A stretch of 64,000 nt of DNA from Subtercola lobariae (GCF_014640255.1 NZ_BMGP01000003.1:558001-622000), one strand, 5' to 3'. Shown: positions 52,400 through 62,924, counted from the stretch's first letter. The notes: a model not told the origin generated them from the sequence alone. Numbers and translations: made by a program.

Positions 52400-53674
52400 T
52401 TAGAGGGGTTTGGGGGTCAGGTCTGCCATGTCGTGGGTGTCTGAGGTGACGAACGCGAAGGTGATGTAGCCCGAGGCCGCGGCGCGGTCGAGTTGCGCCT
52501 TGGTGTTCTTGGTGCGGCGTTCGAGGCGCACACGGGTGCCGGCCGCGATGAGTTGCGTCTTGAGGCCGAGCAGTTGAGCCGGGGTGGCGTCTGATTCGTG
52601 CAGCAGCAGCAGAGCATCCGGTAGCCCGATCTGTTCGGCCTGCAAGAGGTCGACGATGCGCTCGAAACCGATGGAGAAACCGCACGCGGGCACGTCTTGA
52701 CCGAGGAAACGGCCGATCATGCCGTCATAACGGCCTCCCCCGCCGAGCGAGAACGAGAAGTCGGGGTGGGCGATCTCGAAGATGGTGCCCGTGTAATAGC
52801 CCATGCCGCGCACGAGAAACGGGTCGAAAACGAGAAGCTCGGGGTCTACGACCTCGGCGAGGGCCGCGAGCTCGGCGATGAGGACCTCGTCGACTCCGTG
52901 CGGCAGCGCCTTGGTGATGGCACGCACGCCGAACGGATTGAACTCGAGCGTGGTGACCCGGTGAAAGAAGGCGTCGAGGGCGTCGACGGCCTCGGGCGTT
53001 GCGCCGCGTTCGCGCAATTCTGCGACTACGCCGTCGGGGCCCACCTTGTCGAGCTTGTCGACGGTGATCAAGACCTGTGGATGCTCGGCCGCACCGAACC
53101 CGAACACGTTCAGCATCTCGGTGAGCAGCCGCCGGTCGTTGATGCGAATGGTGCAGCCCTCGAGCCCGAGGGCGTCGAGGGTGGCGAGGGTCGCGGTGAT
53201 GATCTCGGCCTCGGCGAGCTGGCTCTTTTCACCGATGATGTCGATGTCGCACTGCACGAATTGGCGGTACCGCCCCTTCTGCGGGCGTTCGGCACGCCAG
53301 ACGGGTGCGATCTGAATTGAGCGGAAGACGCTCGGCAGTTCGGCTCGGTGACTGGCGTAGAACCGCGCGAGGGGAACAGTGAGGTCGAAACGCAGGCCCA
53401 GGTCAGCGAGGCTTTGCGGGTCGTCATTCGCCGCCGCGGTGGCCAGCTCGGGGCCCGGAATGGCGCGCTTCAGTACGCTGAAGCTGAGCTTTTCGTTGTC
53501 GCCGCCGAGGCCGGAGTGCAGGCGCTCGATGTCTTCCATCACGGGCGTCTCGATCTCGTCGAACCCGTGGGCGGTGTAACTGGTGCGGATGATGCCGAGC
53601 GCACGCTCGCGAGCCGCCTTCTCGGCGGGCAGAAAGTCGCGCATGCCGCGGGGCGGGGTTATTGCTTGGGCCAT
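52400..53674 (-). CDS. hisS: histidyl-tRNA synthetase
   Basis: 424 residues. Class II core: GMRDFLPAEKAARE at the start, RFDLTVPLARFYAS and FRSIQIAPVWRAERPQKGR (motif 2), the histidine-specific LVRGMGYYTGTIFEI, and GGRYDGM before motif 3 GFSIGFERI. A C-terminal anticodon domain ends at LTPKPL. It lies 27 bp downstream of mazG on the same strand. Confidence 0.96.
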   Translation of the reverse strand: MAQAITPPRGMRDFLPAEKAARERALGIIRTSYTAHGFDEIETPVMEDIERLHSGLGGDNEKLSFSVLKRAIPGPELATAAANDDPQSLADLGLRFDLTVPLARFYASHRAELPSVFRSIQIAPVWRAERPQKGRYRQFVQCDIDIIGEKSQLAEAEIITATLATLDALGLEGCTIRINDRRLLTEMLNVFGFGAAEHPQVLITVDKLDKVGPDGVVAELRERGATPEAVDALDAFFHRVTTLEFNPFGVRAITKALPHGVDEVLIAELAALAEVVDPELLVFDPFLVRGMGYYTGTIFEIAHPDFSFSLGGGGRYDGMIGRFLGQDVPACGFSIGFERIVDLLQAEQIGLPDALLLLHESDATPAQLLGLKTQLIAAGTRVRLERRTKNTKAQLDRAAASGYITFAFVTSDTHDMADLTPKPL

Positions 53675-53701
53675 GCCTCAATTGTGCCAGCCCGGGCTGG
53701 G

Positions 53702-54415
53702 TCAGTCGGCCGCGGGGAACGCGATGACGCCGGCGTCTGACGAGTCTGGGTCGAATGGTGTTTGCCGGGCATCCACTTCGGCCTCGCGAATTTCAGACTG
53801 AAGGTCGCGCAGCGTCGAACGCAACGCACGCTCGGCGTCGAGGCCCTGCGCCTTTGCAGATGCCACGATGGCGAGCAGCAGCGGCCCGAGTTCGTCTTCT
53901 GAGGCGACCGGGATGCTCTGCGGAGCATCGGCGTCGAGCAGCCCGATCTTCGCAGCCTTACCGAGCAGTTTGTCGGCGAGGGCGAGCGAGGGCATGCCCT
54001 GCGGTATTCCGTCGAGGATGCTCGTGCGAGAGGGTTTCTCGACCGCCTTCAGGTCATCCCATACGGCCACCACGTCGTCTGCCGTCTCGAGCCTCACCTC
54101 GCCGAACACGTGCGGGTGTCGGCCCACCATTTTCGCGGTCATGTGTGCGGCGACGTCGTGAATATCGAATTGCTCGCCAGCGGTGTGCGCCGCGAGGTCG
54201 GCGTGGAAGATGACCTGGTAGAGCACGTCGCCGAGTTCTTCGAGTAGGTCGTCGCGGGTGCCGGTTTCGATGGCGTCGACGAGTTCGTAGGTTTCTTCGA
54301 TGAGGTATTTCACGAGAGACTCGTGGGTCTGCTCGGCGTCCCACGGGCATCCGCCGGGTGCGCGCAGGCGGGCGGTGACGGCGATGAGTTCGTCGAGTTT
54401 CGATTCGGTTGCCAC
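53702..54415 (-). CDS. mazG: MazG nucleoside triphosphate pyrophosphohydrolase
   Basis: 237 residues from a GTG with AGAGGA upstream; the open frame runs much further 5' but is not coding there. LRAPGGCPWDAEQTHESL is the MazG start; the metal-binding helices are EETYELVDAI and DDLLEELGDVLYQVIFHA. It cleaves dNTPs and NTPs, including damaged ones, to monophosphates. A C-terminal segment of about 90 residues is typical of actinobacterial MazG. Confidence 0.92.
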   Translation of the reverse strand: MATESKLDELIAVTARLRAPGGCPWDAEQTHESLVKYLIEETYELVDAIETGTRDDLLEELGDVLYQVIFHADLAAHTAGEQFDIHDVAAHMTAKMVGRHPHVFGEVRLETADDVVAVWDDLKAVEKPSRTSILDGIPQGMPSLALADKLLGKAAKIGLLDADAPQSIPVASEDELGPLLLAIVASAKAQGLDAERALRSTLRDLQSEIREAEVDARQTPFDPDSSDAGVIAFPAAD

Positions 54416-54551
54416 GAAAATCCTCTGGTCGGCACGGTCGGAGCTGAATTCGACTGTAGCCCCTGCTGCGTCATGATCACCCCGAGCCGAAAGGGCATGC
54501 CGACGAGCATCCACTCTGATGGTGCGACAGCAACCCTGACAGGATGAGCGT

Positions 54552-55799
54552 ATGAGCTTTCTGCGATCCGAACGCAACGCGGCCGCCATTCTGCTGGTCG
54601 CGGCCGCCCTCGGGCTCATTCTCGCGAACACCGGCTTCGGCACCGCGCTGCTGAATGCGAACGCGGCGCACATCGGCTTTCCGGCGATCAACCTCGACCT
54701 CTCGGTTGAGCACTGGACCAGCGACGGCCTGCTCGCCGTTTTCTTCTTCATCGTGGCCGTCGAGCTCAAACACGAACTCGTTGCCGGCTCGCTGAACTCG
54801 CCTGCCAAAGCACTGTTGCCGGCCATCGCGGCGCTCGGCGGCGTGGTCGTGCCAGCCGGCGTCTACCTGCTCTTCAACCTCGGCAGCCCCTACGGCGACG
54901 GATGGCCGATTCCCACCGCCACCGACATCGCCTTCGCCCTGGGCGTGCTGGCTATTTTCGGGCGCACTCTGCCCACCAAGATCCGCGTGTTTCTGCTGGC
55001 CTTGGCGGTGCTCGACGACCTCGTTGCCATTCTCATCATCGCGGTCTTCTTCACGACCTCGCTGAACCTGCCGGCGCTGGCGAGCGCGGCGGTGTGTGTC
55101 GCGGCGTTTGGTGTGCTGAGTTGGATGCTCGGCAGAGGTTCTCGGGCAGGAGCATCCGGTGCCCTGACCAGGCGAGGCGTACGAATACTCATTGGCGTCG
55201 TGATGGTGCTGATTGCATTACTGACGTGGGATCTGACCTATCAGTCGGGCATCCACGCAACCATCGCGGGGGTCGCTTTGGGGCTGGTGATGGCCGCGAA
55301 GCCCGCTGCGCGTTCGGCGCATGCGCTGCAGCCGTGGTCGAACGCGATCGTGCTGCCGCTTTTTGCGTTCTCGGCGGCGCTGGTGGCGATTCCGTCGGTG
55401 GGAATCAGCGAGCTGAGCCCAGCGTTCTGGGGAATTCTGGTGGCGCTGCCGGTGGGCAAACTCGTGGGAATCACGGTAGCGGGCTGGCTGGGCAGCCGGT
55501 TCGTGGGCCGGCGCGCGCCCGCGTCGAGCGTGCTGACGTTGCCCGATCTGGTGATGATCGGGGGGCTCGGTGGTATCGGGTTCACTGTCTCTCTGCTGAT
55601 GAATGAGCTGGCGTTCAAGGGCATCGACGAGGTGATCGACGAAGGTACGCTCGCGGTGCTGCTGGGGTCGGCAGTGTCGATCGTGGTGGCGTCGCTGTTG
55701 GTGTCGGGGCGGTCGCGGGCGTATCGCAGCGGGCAGATGGCTGCGGCTTCGATCGATGCAGACGACGCGGCGCCAGCAGATTCGCCGTTCGCCGAGTGA
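54552..55799 (+). CDS. nhaA: Na+/H+ antiporter NhaA
   Basis: 415 residues, 12 membrane helices. The functional aspartates are in TDIAFALGVLAIFG (equivalent to E. coli Asp133) and LALAVLDDLVAI (the Asp163/Asp164 ion site). FFFIVAVELKHELV is the NhaA signature of TM2-TM3. It exchanges Na+ for protons at alkaline pH. It diverges from mazG, with 136 bp between starts, and leads into the EamA gene 46 bp downstream. Confidence 0.95.
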   Translation: MSFLRSERNAAAILLVAAALGLILANTGFGTALLNANAAHIGFPAINLDLSVEHWTSDGLLAVFFFIVAVELKHELVAGSLNSPAKALLPAIAALGGVVVPAGVYLLFNLGSPYGDGWPIPTATDIAFALGVLAIFGRTLPTKIRVFLLALAVLDDLVAILIIAVFFTTSLNLPALASAAVCVAAFGVLSWMLGRGSRAGASGALTRRGVRILIGVVMVLIALLTWDLTYQSGIHATIAGVALGLVMAAKPAARSAHALQPWSNAIVLPLFAFSAALVAIPSVGISELSPAFWGILVALPVGKLVGITVAGWLGSRFVGRRAPASSVLTLPDLVMIGGLGGIGFTVSLLMNELAFKGIDEVIDEGTLAVLLGSAVSIVVASLLVSGRSRAYRSGQMAAASIDADDAAPADSPFAE

Positions 55800-55845
55800 G
55801 CGACAGGTCAGCGTACTGGCGCGCACGGGCGGGTAGCGTTGTCGG

Positions 55846-56868
55846 GTGACCGAACCGCTCGATTTTTCCACCGGCCGGAGCGGACACGCCACGGCCGTGA
55901 AGCCGGCGGCCCTGTGGCCGGTTGGGCTGGTTGTGGCGGGGCTGGCCTGCCAGGAGGTCGGCGCGTCTTTTGCCGTGGTGCTCTTTCCGTTGGTGGGGGC
56001 GCTCGGCATGGTCACCTTACGGTTGGTGTTCTCGGCCGTCATTCTGCTGATCGTCTGCCGCCCGAAGTTGCGCGGCTACCGGCGCAGCGACTGGATCACC
56101 GTCATCGGGTTCGGCGCCGTGCTCGCCACGATGAACATGCTGTTCTACGAAGCGCTTGCGAGGTTGCCGCTGGGCACGACGGTGACAATCGAGGTTCTAG
56201 GCCCGCTGGTGTTGTCGGTTGTAGTCAGCCGGCGCGCATCCAGTTGGCTGTGGGCGATTCTGGCGTTCGTGGGGGTGGCCTTGCTCAGCCAGGGGGGTGC
56301 GGATGCTCTTGACCCCATCGGTGTCGCCTTCGCGGCCGGGGCGGGGGCGGCCTGGGCCGGGTACATTCTGCTCTCGTCGCGGTCGGGCCGGAGGTTTCCG
56401 AAGCTCGACGGAATCGCCCTCGCCATGGGGTTCGCGGCGGTGCTGTCGCTGCCGTTCGGGCTGAGCACGGCGGGGGTATCGATCATCCAGCCCACCGCAG
56501 TGGTGCTGGGGCTCGCGGTGGCGGTGCTGTCGTCGACGATTCCGTATGCGTTCGAGCTGATCGCGCTGCGGCGGGTGCCCGAAGCGGTGTTCTCGATTCT
56601 GATGAGTCTCGCGCCGGCCATCGCGGCGCTGGCCGGCCTCGTGATTCTGGGGCAGTCGCTGACCTGGGTGGAGGGTGCGGCGATCGCGCTCGTGATCGCG
56701 GCGAGCATCGGCGCCGTGCGGGCGTCGGCGATGCGCGCACGGCGTGTGGCTGACTCAGCCGCCGCCATCACTCCGCTGCAAGCGGCGCAGTCGCAGCAGC
56801 GGTGGAGCTTGCGGGCGCGGGCGGCGGCGGGAAAATCGCGGCGAGGAGGTTCTCGACCCACGCGATGA
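55846..56868 (+). CDS. EamA/RhtA-like drug-metabolite exporter (DMT superfamily)
   Basis: 340 residues from a GTG. Ten hydrophobic segments in two EamA repeats of five, with [15 protein letters not shown] at the end of the first and [18 protein letters not shown] in the second. Relatives such as RhtA export homoserine and threonine. The last 35 residues are Arg/Ser/Gln-rich and are encoded in the 101 bp that overlap the 3' end of mfd on the opposite strand, so the tail may be a result of read-through past an older stop. Confidence 0.88.
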   Translation: MTEPLDFSTGRSGHATAVKPAALWPVGLVVAGLACQEVGASFAVVLFPLVGALGMVTLRLVFSAVILLIVCRPKLRGYRRSDWITVIGFGAVLATMNMLFYEALARLPLGTTVTIEVLGPLVLSVVVSRRASSWLWAILAFVGVALLSQGGADALDPIGVAFAAGAGAAWAGYILLSSRSGRRFPKLDGIALAMGFAAVLSLPFGLSTAGVSIIQPTAVVLGLAVAVLSSTIPYAFELIALRRVPEAVFSILMSLAPAIAALAGLVILGQSLTWVEGAAIALVIAASIGAVRASAMRARRVADSAAAITPLQAAQSQQRWSLRARAAAGKSRRGGSRPTR

Positions 56869-59800
56869 GCTCGGCGTCGGGCAGCGACTCGCCGTTGACC
56901 ACGGGCATGGGCACCGAGAGCGCCGCGGCCGCCGCGAAGTACTTCGACGACGGGTACAGGCGCTTCAGCCGCACCTGGATGGAATCGGGCAGGTTCGCCG
57001 GCGCCACACGCAGGTTCGAGCCCATGGCCACGACCTCAGAGAGCCCAGTGCGCTGCGCGAGTCGGCGCAGTTTCGAGACGGTGATGAGGTTCGTCACCTG
57101 CTCCGGCGGCTCGCCGTAGCGGTCGGTGAGTTCTTCGAGAACCTGATCGATCTGGCCGTCGGGCGACGACGGGGAGGTCGCCGACGAGAGCTTCTGGTAC
57201 GCCTCGAGTCGCAGCCGCTCGCTGTCGACGTAGTCTTCGGGAATGTGCGCATCCACCGGTAGCTCGAGTCGCAGCTCGGTCTGACCCTCGGCGACGTCGC
57301 CGCGGAAGGTCGACACGGCCTCGCCGATCATGCGCAAGTACAGGTCGAAGCCGACCCCCGCGATGTGGCCCGACTGTTCGCCGCCGAGCAGGTTGCCGGC
57401 CCCTCGAATTTCGAGGTCTTTGAGGGCGACCTGCATGCCCGAGCCGAGTTCGTTGTTCGCGGCGATGGTCGAGAGCCGGTCATGGGCGGTCTCAGAGAGC
57501 GGCTTTCCTTCGTCGTACAAGAAGTACGCGTAAGCCCGCTCACGCCCACGGCCGACGCGGCCGCGCAACTGGTGCAGCTGAGAGAGCCCGTACTTGTCGG
57601 CACGGTCGATGATGAGCGTGTTGGCGTTCGGAATGTCGAGACCGGTCTCGATGATGGTGGTCGACACGAGAACGTCGAACTTGCGCTCCCAGAAGTCGAC
57701 GATCACCTGTTCGAGCACGTGCTCGGGTAGTTGGCCGTGGGCTACGGCGATGCGGGCATCCGGAACCAGCTCGGCGATGTGCGCGGCCACCCGGCTGATC
57801 GACTGCACGCGGTTGTGCACGAAGAACACTTGGCCTTCGCGCAGCATCTCGCGGTGAATGGCTGCGGCGATCTGCCGGTCTGAGTTGGGGCCGACGTAGG
57901 TGAGAATCGGGTGCCGGTCTTCGGGCGGGGTCGCGAGCGTCGACATCTCGCGGATGCCCGTGACCGCCATCTCGAGCGTGCGCGGTATGGGCGTGGCGCT
58001 CATCGAGAGTATGTCGACGTTGGTCTTGAGCTTCTTGAGCTTGTCTTTGTGCTCGACGCCGAAACGCTGTTCTTCGTCGATGATGACGAGGCCGAGGTCT
58101 TTGAAGACCATGCCCTCGGTGAGAATGCGGTGAGTGCCGATGACCATGTCGATGGTGCCGTCTGCCAGGCCCTTGATGGTCTCGCGCACCTCTTTGTCTG
58201 ACTGGAAGCGCGAGAGGGCCCGCGTGTGCACGGGAAAGCCTGCGAACCGCTCGCTGAACGTTTCGAGGTGCTGGCGCACAAGCAGCGTCGTGGGCACGAG
58301 CATGGCGACCTGCTTGCCCTCTTGGATGGCCTTAAAAGCGGCACGCACGGCGACTTCGGTCTTGCCGAAGCCCACGTCGCCGGCCAGCAGGCGGTCCATC
58401 GGAATGGGCCGCTCCATGTCGGCCTTGACCTCGTCGATGGTGGTGAGCTGATCGGGGGTTTCGGCGAACGGAAACGCCTCTTCGAGCTCACGCTGCCAGG
58501 GCGTGTCGGGGCCGAACGCGTAGCCCTTCGAGGCCATGCGCGCGCTGTACAGCTTCACGAGCTCGACGGCGATGTCGCGCACGGCCTTGCGCGCCTTCGA
58601 TTTGGCCGACGACCAGTCGCTGCCGCCCATCTTCGACAGCGCCGGAGTCTCTCCCCCGACGTATCGGGTGAGCAGGTCGAGCTGGTCGGTGGGCACGTAG
58701 AGCTTGTCGCCCGGGTAACCGCGCTTCGAGGGCGCGTACTCGATGAGCAGGTATTCGCGTGTGGTCTTGACCGGGTTTCGCCCGCCGCTCGACACCTCGC
58801 GCTGGGTCAGCTCGAGAAACTTGCCGATGCCGTGGGTCTGGTGCACGACCACGTCGCCGGTTTTCAGCTGCAACGGGTCGACGACGTTCTTGCGGCGGGT
58901 CGCCAACTTCTTGACCTGGCGTGCGTCGTACCCGGCGCTTCGGCCATAGAACTCAGACTCGCTGATGAGCGCGAGCTTCGTCTCGGGCAGCTCGAATCCG
59001 CTCTCGACGGTGGCTTTGACGAGGTAGGCGATGCCCGGCTCGGCGTCAGCCGGAAATTCGTCGACGATGCGTGCGGGCAGCTCGCGCCCGGCCAGAACAT
59101 CGGCCGCACGCTCGACGAGGCCCGCTCCGGCGGCGACCACGGCGACCGTCCAGCCGTCGCGAAGGCGGGTGGCGACGTGCTCGAGCGCACCGTCGACATT
59201 GCCCTGAAAGCTCGGTACGGCATCCGCTGCGATACGAACATAGTGGGCGTCGGCATCGACGATGGCTTGCAGGTGTTCGTCAGTGGATGCCGTACCGCTG
59301 TCAAACGTGCTGAGAGTCCACCACGGGCGGTTCACCCCGGCGGCATCGCGCAGATCGTTCAGCGTGATGAACTCCCCCGACGCCAGGTCGATGGGCGCCT
59401 CAGCACCGACGGTCGCGGCACTCCAGGCGGCCTGCAGAAACTCGCGATTGGTCTCAGTGAGGCTGACGGCGCGGGATGCGACTCGTTCGGGCGAAATCAC
59501 GGCGATGGCCGCGCCCTCCGGCAGGTAGTGCGTGACGGTGACGAGCCGGTCGAGCAGCGCAGGTGCCAGAGACTCCATGCCCTCGACCGGAATGCCCTGC
59601 CCGATCTTTTCGAGCAGGCCGGCCAGGCTCGGAAACTCGTGCTGCATCTCGCGCGCCCGCTGCTGCACCGAGTCGCTGAGCAGCAACTCGCGGCTCGGCG
59701 GCAGTTCGACCTCGACCAGCTCGTCGTCGAGCGAGCGCTGGTCGGCTACCGAGAACAGGCGGATCGATTCGATCTCGTCGCCGAAGAAATCGACGCGCAC

Positions 59801-60577
59801 CGGATGCTCGGAGACCGACGGAAACACGTCGAGAATGCCACCGCGCACCGCGAACTCGCCGCGCCGGGTGACCATGTCGACTCGCGAATAGGCGAGGCCG
59901 ACGAGGTCTGCGGTGAGCCGGGTGAGGTCGTACCCGCGCCCGTTCTTGACGAGCCGCACCGGTTCGTGCTCGGTGAGGTTGTCGGCCAGGGGCTGCAACG
60001 CTGCGCGCACCGACGCCACGACCACGATCGGCCGCGGGCGCTGTGGCGCAAGGGGCGTGGCGGAGGTGGCCGCGTTCCGGCTGGCGGACGCGCGACCCCC
60101 GGCTGCGGCGGCCGCGGTGGATCCAGCGGTTTCAGCGGACTTCGCCGCGGGGCGCTTCTTCGCCGCCGAAGTCGGTGTCGGCGCGTAGGCGGGCAGGCCC
60201 GCGGCATCCACAGCGGCGGTCTCGGCAGACCAGGCGGCGAGCCGGCGCAGGGCCGCGATGCGCTTGCCCACGATCTCGGCGCTGGGGCTCAAGCGTTCGT
60301 GCGGCAGGGTCTCCCACGCCGGAAACTCGAGTATCTCGGCTTCGGGTGCGAGCGACGCAAGGCCGGCACGGATGCTCTCAGAGTCGCGCCCGGTCGCAGT
60401 CACCACGAGCAGCGCCTGCGGTAGGCCCTTCTCGGCGCGGCGGCCCAACAGGCCAGAAAGCAGTGGCGCCCGCAGCCCGTCGGCGAGCGAGAAGTCGGCG
60501 TTGCGACCCGACTCGTCGAGGGCGCGCTCGAACGTCGAGGCGCGCGAAAGCGCAGCGATTAAGCCCTGAAGGATCAC
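56768..60577 (-). CDS. mfd: transcription-repair coupling factor Mfd
   Basis: 1269 residues. UvrB-homology domain at the N-terminus, RNA-polymerase-interacting domain ([19 protein letters not shown]), translocase with Walker [19 protein letters not shown] and DEEQRFG (box II), and QLRGRVGRG (motif VI). Residues about 118-182 form an Ala/Thr/Lys-rich insert in the UvrB-like part that makes the protein longer than most Mfd (about 1150-1200). It removes stalled RNA polymerase and recruits UvrA. Its 3' end is shared with the EamA gene. Confidence 0.96.
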   Translation of the reverse strand: MILQGLIAALSRASTFERALDESGRNADFSLADGLRAPLLSGLLGRRAEKGLPQALLVVTATGRDSESIRAGLASLAPEAEILEFPAWETLPHERLSPSAEIVGKRIAALRRLAAWSAETAAVDAAGLPAYAPTPTSAAKKRPAAKSAETAGSTAAAAAGGRASASRNAATSATPLAPQRPRPIVVVASVRAALQPLADNLTEHEPVRLVKNGRGYDLTRLTADLVGLAYSRVDMVTRRGEFAVRGGILDVFPSVSEHPVRVDFFGDEIESIRLFSVADQRSLDDELVEVELPPSRELLLSDSVQQRAREMQHEFPSLAGLLEKIGQGIPVEGMESLAPALLDRLVTVTHYLPEGAAIAVISPERVASRAVSLTETNREFLQAAWSAATVGAEAPIDLASGEFITLNDLRDAAGVNRPWWTLSTFDSGTASTDEHLQAIVDADAHYVRIAADAVPSFQGNVDGALEHVATRLRDGWTVAVVAAGAGLVERAADVLAGRELPARIVDEFPADAEPGIAYLVKATVESGFELPETKLALISESEFYGRSAGYDARQVKKLATRRKNVVDPLQLKTGDVVVHQTHGIGKFLELTQREVSSGGRNPVKTTREYLLIEYAPSKRGYPGDKLYVPTDQLDLLTRYVGGETPALSKMGGSDWSSAKSKARKAVRDIAVELVKLYSARMASKGYAFGPDTPWQRELEEAFPFAETPDQLTTIDEVKADMERPIPMDRLLAGDVGFGKTEVAVRAAFKAIQEGKQVAMLVPTTLLVRQHLETFSERFAGFPVHTRALSRFQSDKEVRETIKGLADGTIDMVIGTHRILTEGMVFKDLGLVIIDEEQRFGVEHKDKLKKLKTNVDILSMSATPIPRTLEMAVTGIREMSTLATPPEDRHPILTYVGPNSDRQIAAAIHREMLREGQVFFVHNRVQSISRVAAHIAELVPDARIAVAHGQLPEHVLEQVIVDFWERKFDVLVSTTIIETGLDIPNANTLIIDRADKYGLSQLHQLRGRVGRGRERAYAYFLYDEGKPLSETAHDRLSTIAANNELGSGMQVALKDLEIRGAGNLLGGEQSGHIAGVGFDLYLRMIGEAVSTFRGDVAEGQTELRLELPVDAHIPEDYVDSERLRLEAYQKLSSATSPSSPDGQIDQVLEELTDRYGEPPEQVTNLITVSKLRRLAQRTGLSEVVAMGSNLRVAPANLPDSIQVRLKRLYPSSKYFAAAAALSVPMPVVNGESLPDAELIAWVENLLAAIFPPPPAPASSTAAATAPLAAE

Positions 60578-60653
60578 TGGACAAGTCTACGGGCACCCCC
60601 TGACACTCCCGCCCCGGCCGCCGCGCCCGCGTCGGCTCAAGCGACAGGGCGCC

Positions 60654-60780
60654 GGGCCGGCGGCTCAGGGGGCGGGCGCCGACTCAAGCGACGGGCGGCG
60701 GCTCAAGCGACGGGCGTCGGCTCAGGCCGCGGGCACCGGCTCGAGCGGCGGGCGCCGGTTCAGGCGACGGGCGGCGGCGC
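60654..60780. repeat. 19-bp tandem array reaching into the pth 3' end
   Basis: About six and a half units of the type CGGGCGGCGGCTCAAGCGA follow each other at an exact 19-bp period (clear starts at 60673, 60692, 60711, 60730, 60749 and 60768). The rightmost unit includes the last codons and the stop of pth. A related but less regular stretch extends left to about 60630. The period is not a multiple of three. Confidence 0.85.
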
Positions 60781-61359
60781 GTGAAACTGTTGCTGCGCGG
60801 CGGTGAGCCCGTCTGCGGCGATTTTCTCTGCGGCGTCGGCGGCATCCGCCAGCAGGTTGGGCAGCACGGTGCGTTCGGTTGAGGTGAAGTCGCGAAGAAC
60901 GAAGTCGGCCGCGCTCTGGCGGCCGGGCGGGCGGCCGATGCCCACACGTATGCGGGTGAAGTCGCCGGTGCCAGCGGCCGCAATGATGTCACGAATGCCG
61001 TTGTGCCCGCCGTGCCCGCCGCCGAACTTCAGGCGAAGGGTGTCGAACGGAATGTCGAGTTCGTCGTGCACCACGATGAGGTGCGACGGCTCGACAGAGT
61101 AATACGAGAGCAGCGCCGCCGTCGGTCCGCCCGAGTTGTTCATGAAACTGTTCGGCTTGGCGAGCACGAATCGCGGGCCGCCCGGCGTCACGCGCCCGGT
61201 CGCGACGCGCGCGTTGACGCGGCCAGCGGCAGACCCGAACGATGCACGCAGTCGCCCCGCCAGCTCATCGAGCACCATCTGCCCCACATTGTGCCGGTTG
61301 CCGGCGTACTCGGCCCCGGGGTTACCGAGCCCGACTACCAGCCAGAGGTCATCAGCCAC
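60760..61359 (-). CDS. pth: peptidyl-tRNA hydrolase
   Basis: 199 residues from a GTG with GGAG upstream. VVGLGNPGAEYAGNRHNVG (with catalytic His23), FVLAKPNSFMNNSGG and HDELDIPFDTLRLKFGGGHG are the conserved segments. It recycles peptidyl-tRNA dropped by ribosomes. The C-terminal PPPVA and stop codon lie in a tandem repeat. Downstream of rplY and upstream of mfd, the usual actinobacterial order. Confidence 0.95.
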   Translation of the reverse strand: MADDLWLVVGLGNPGAEYAGNRHNVGQMVLDELAGRLRASFGSAAGRVNARVATGRVTPGGPRFVLAKPNSFMNNSGGPTAALLSYYSVEPSHLIVVHDELDIPFDTLRLKFGGGHGGHNGIRDIIAAAGTGDFTRIRVGIGRPPGRQSAADFVLRDFTSTERTVLPNLLADAADAAEKIAADGLTAAQQQFHAPPPVA

Positions 61360-61454
61360 GGCGCCACTCCTTGCATTTCGAATCAGTCTGCCCCGGGCAT
61401 CCGCTGCCCCACTCCACCTCGCCCGCCCTCAGCGCTGGCGAGAAGTGGCCGCAG

Positions 61455-61502
61455 GTTGCACAAAAGCACCTCCATCTCGCGATGAGGGTGCTTTTGCGCA
61501 AC
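61455..61502. terminator. long hairpin between rplY and pth
   Basis: GTTGC-A-CAAAAGCACC (61455-61470) faces GGTGCTTTTG-C-GCAAC (61487-61502): fifteen pairs with one mismatch, and CATC/GATG inside the loop. The left arm of the stem ends in AAAA-rich and the right in TTTT-rich sequence, so it can end transcripts in either direction; it lies 42 bp after rplY. Confidence 0.75.
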
Positions 61503-61543
61503 CGCCGAGGGCCGCCGGGAAGCGGCAAAGAGGCGAGAGCGGG

Positions 61544-62149
61544 TTACGCGGGGGTCGGCGCGTCGGTGGTCGAAGCGTCGCCGGCCGACAGGCTGTCGCC
61601 GAGGTCTTGCTCCTCGGGCACAGACACGGCCACGATGAGCTGGTCTTCGTCGCCGACGAGCACAGCGCCCTCGGGCAGCGTGATGTCTTTCGCCAGAATC
61701 TGGGTGCCGGCCTCGGCGCCTTCGATGTTCACGATGACGCGGGTCGGGATGTTCGTGGCGAGCACCTCGAGCAGCAACGTGAACGTGTCGAGGTCTGCGG
61801 TGGTACCGGAGACAGGCTCGCCCTCGACGTGCACGGTGACCTCGACCTGCACACGCTCGCCGGCGCGCACGACGATCAGGTCGAGGTGCTCGATGATCTG
61901 GCGTACGGGGTCTTTCTGAACGTCTTTCACGAGCGCCAGCTGCTGCTTGCCTTCGATGTCGAGCTCGATCAGAGCGTTCGACTTACGAATGAGCAAGAAC
62001 ACCTCGTGGCCCGGCAGGCTCACGTGCTGCGGTTCGGCGCCGTGACCGTAGATCACTGCGGGAATCTTGCCGGCGGCGCGCAGCTTGCGTGCCGCGCCCT
62101 TGCCGAACGAGGTGCGAGTTTCTGCAACGATTTTGTTGTCGTCAGCCAT
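61544..62149 (-). CDS. rplY: ribosomal protein bL25 / general stress protein Ctc
   Basis: 201 residues from an ATG with AGGAGA upstream. The two-domain TL5/Ctc form: N-terminal 5S rRNA-binding domain (TRTSFGKGAARKLRAAGKIP, VIYGHG) and a C-terminal beta domain (IEHLDLIVVRAGERVQVEV, VEGEPVSGTTAD). The tail is acidic. It binds 5S rRNA in the large subunit. Confidence 0.95.
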   Translation of the reverse strand: MADDNKIVAETRTSFGKGAARKLRAAGKIPAVIYGHGAEPQHVSLPGHEVFLLIRKSNALIELDIEGKQQLALVKDVQKDPVRQIIEHLDLIVVRAGERVQVEVTVHVEGEPVSGTTADLDTFTLLLEVLATNIPTRVIVNIEGAEAGTQILAKDITLPEGAVLVGDEDQLIVAVSVPEEQDLGDSLSAGDASTTDAPTPA

Positions 62150-62381
62150 TGGTTTCTCCTGTCGCGGCCGAAACGGCACGCGTTTGTCTGTTCTCGAGCA
62201 GCAGCCCCGAAGCGATTCATGCCGAAGCGAATCGCGACGAAACAGCCGCCGAAAGATCTGGGTTAGTGTTCAACTCGAACGCGTCAGCGTGAGGAAAAGC
62301 CAGTGTGCAAAAGCTCTCTGCTTCGTCCACCGCGTCGATTACGGATGCCGGGCATCCCTCGCCGAAGTTCAGTCAATAAGT

Positions 62382-62900
62382 CTACACGGATGCACGCAGC
62401 CACGCGACCGCGTGTGTAAGAACCTCGGCGAACGGAGCACTCGTGTCGAGTACGACCCCGCGCTCGTCGGCCTCGAGCGGCTGAAGCGTCTCGAGCTGGG
62501 AGTCGAGCAACGCGGCCGGCATGAAGTGTTCGGGGCGGTGCTCCATGCGCGCACGCAGTTCGGCCTTGCCCGCCTCGAGCTCGAGAAAAACCGCATCGGG
62601 AGCAGAGCTGCGAAGCGTATCGCGATACACCCGCTTGAGGGCCGAACACGCGATGACGGGGCCACGCCCGGGCTGGGCGTGCAGGGCATCCCCTACCAGC
62701 ACCAGCCAGGGCTGCCGATCGGTGTCGGTCAGCGGAATGCCGGCTGCCATCTTGGCTTTGTTCGCCGCGGGGTGCAGGTCATCGGCATCGATGAAGTCGA
62801 CTCCGAGTGCCGCGGCGAGCGCGGTACCCACGGTCGACTTACCGGAGCCCGACACCCCCATGACGACGACAGGGGGCAGAAGCACGGGCTCAGAAGTCAC
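62382..62900 (-). CDS. gntK: gluconokinase
   Basis: 172 residues. Walker A GVSGSGKST near residue 15, FIDADDLHPAANKAKMAAG (the gluconate-site signature), ACSALKRVYRDTLR, and RPEHFMPAALLDSQLETLQP are those of the small GntK family. It phosphorylates gluconate to 6-phosphogluconate. It starts 24 bp after the ABM membrane protein gene on the same strand. No gluconate permease or GntR regulator is adjacent. Confidence 0.93.
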   Translation of the reverse strand: MTSEPVLLPPVVVMGVSGSGKSTVGTALAAALGVDFIDADDLHPAANKAKMAAGIPLTDTDRQPWLVLVGDALHAQPGRGPVIACSALKRVYRDTLRSSAPDAVFLELEAGKAELRARMEHRPEHFMPAALLDSQLETLQPLEADERGVVLDTSAPFAEVLTHAVAWLRASV

Positions 62901-62924
62901 CTGCCCAGCCTATCCGAGCGAGCG

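Noticed and set aside
53702-54826. 374-residue version of MazG
   Set aside because: The upstream extension overlaps nhaA and is low quality; the GTG at 54415 has AGAGGA upstream and matches the family start.
58226-60424. Open frame of over 700 codons antisense to mfd
   Set aside because: No motifs, and it mirrors conserved Mfd helicase sequence; a high-GC artefact.
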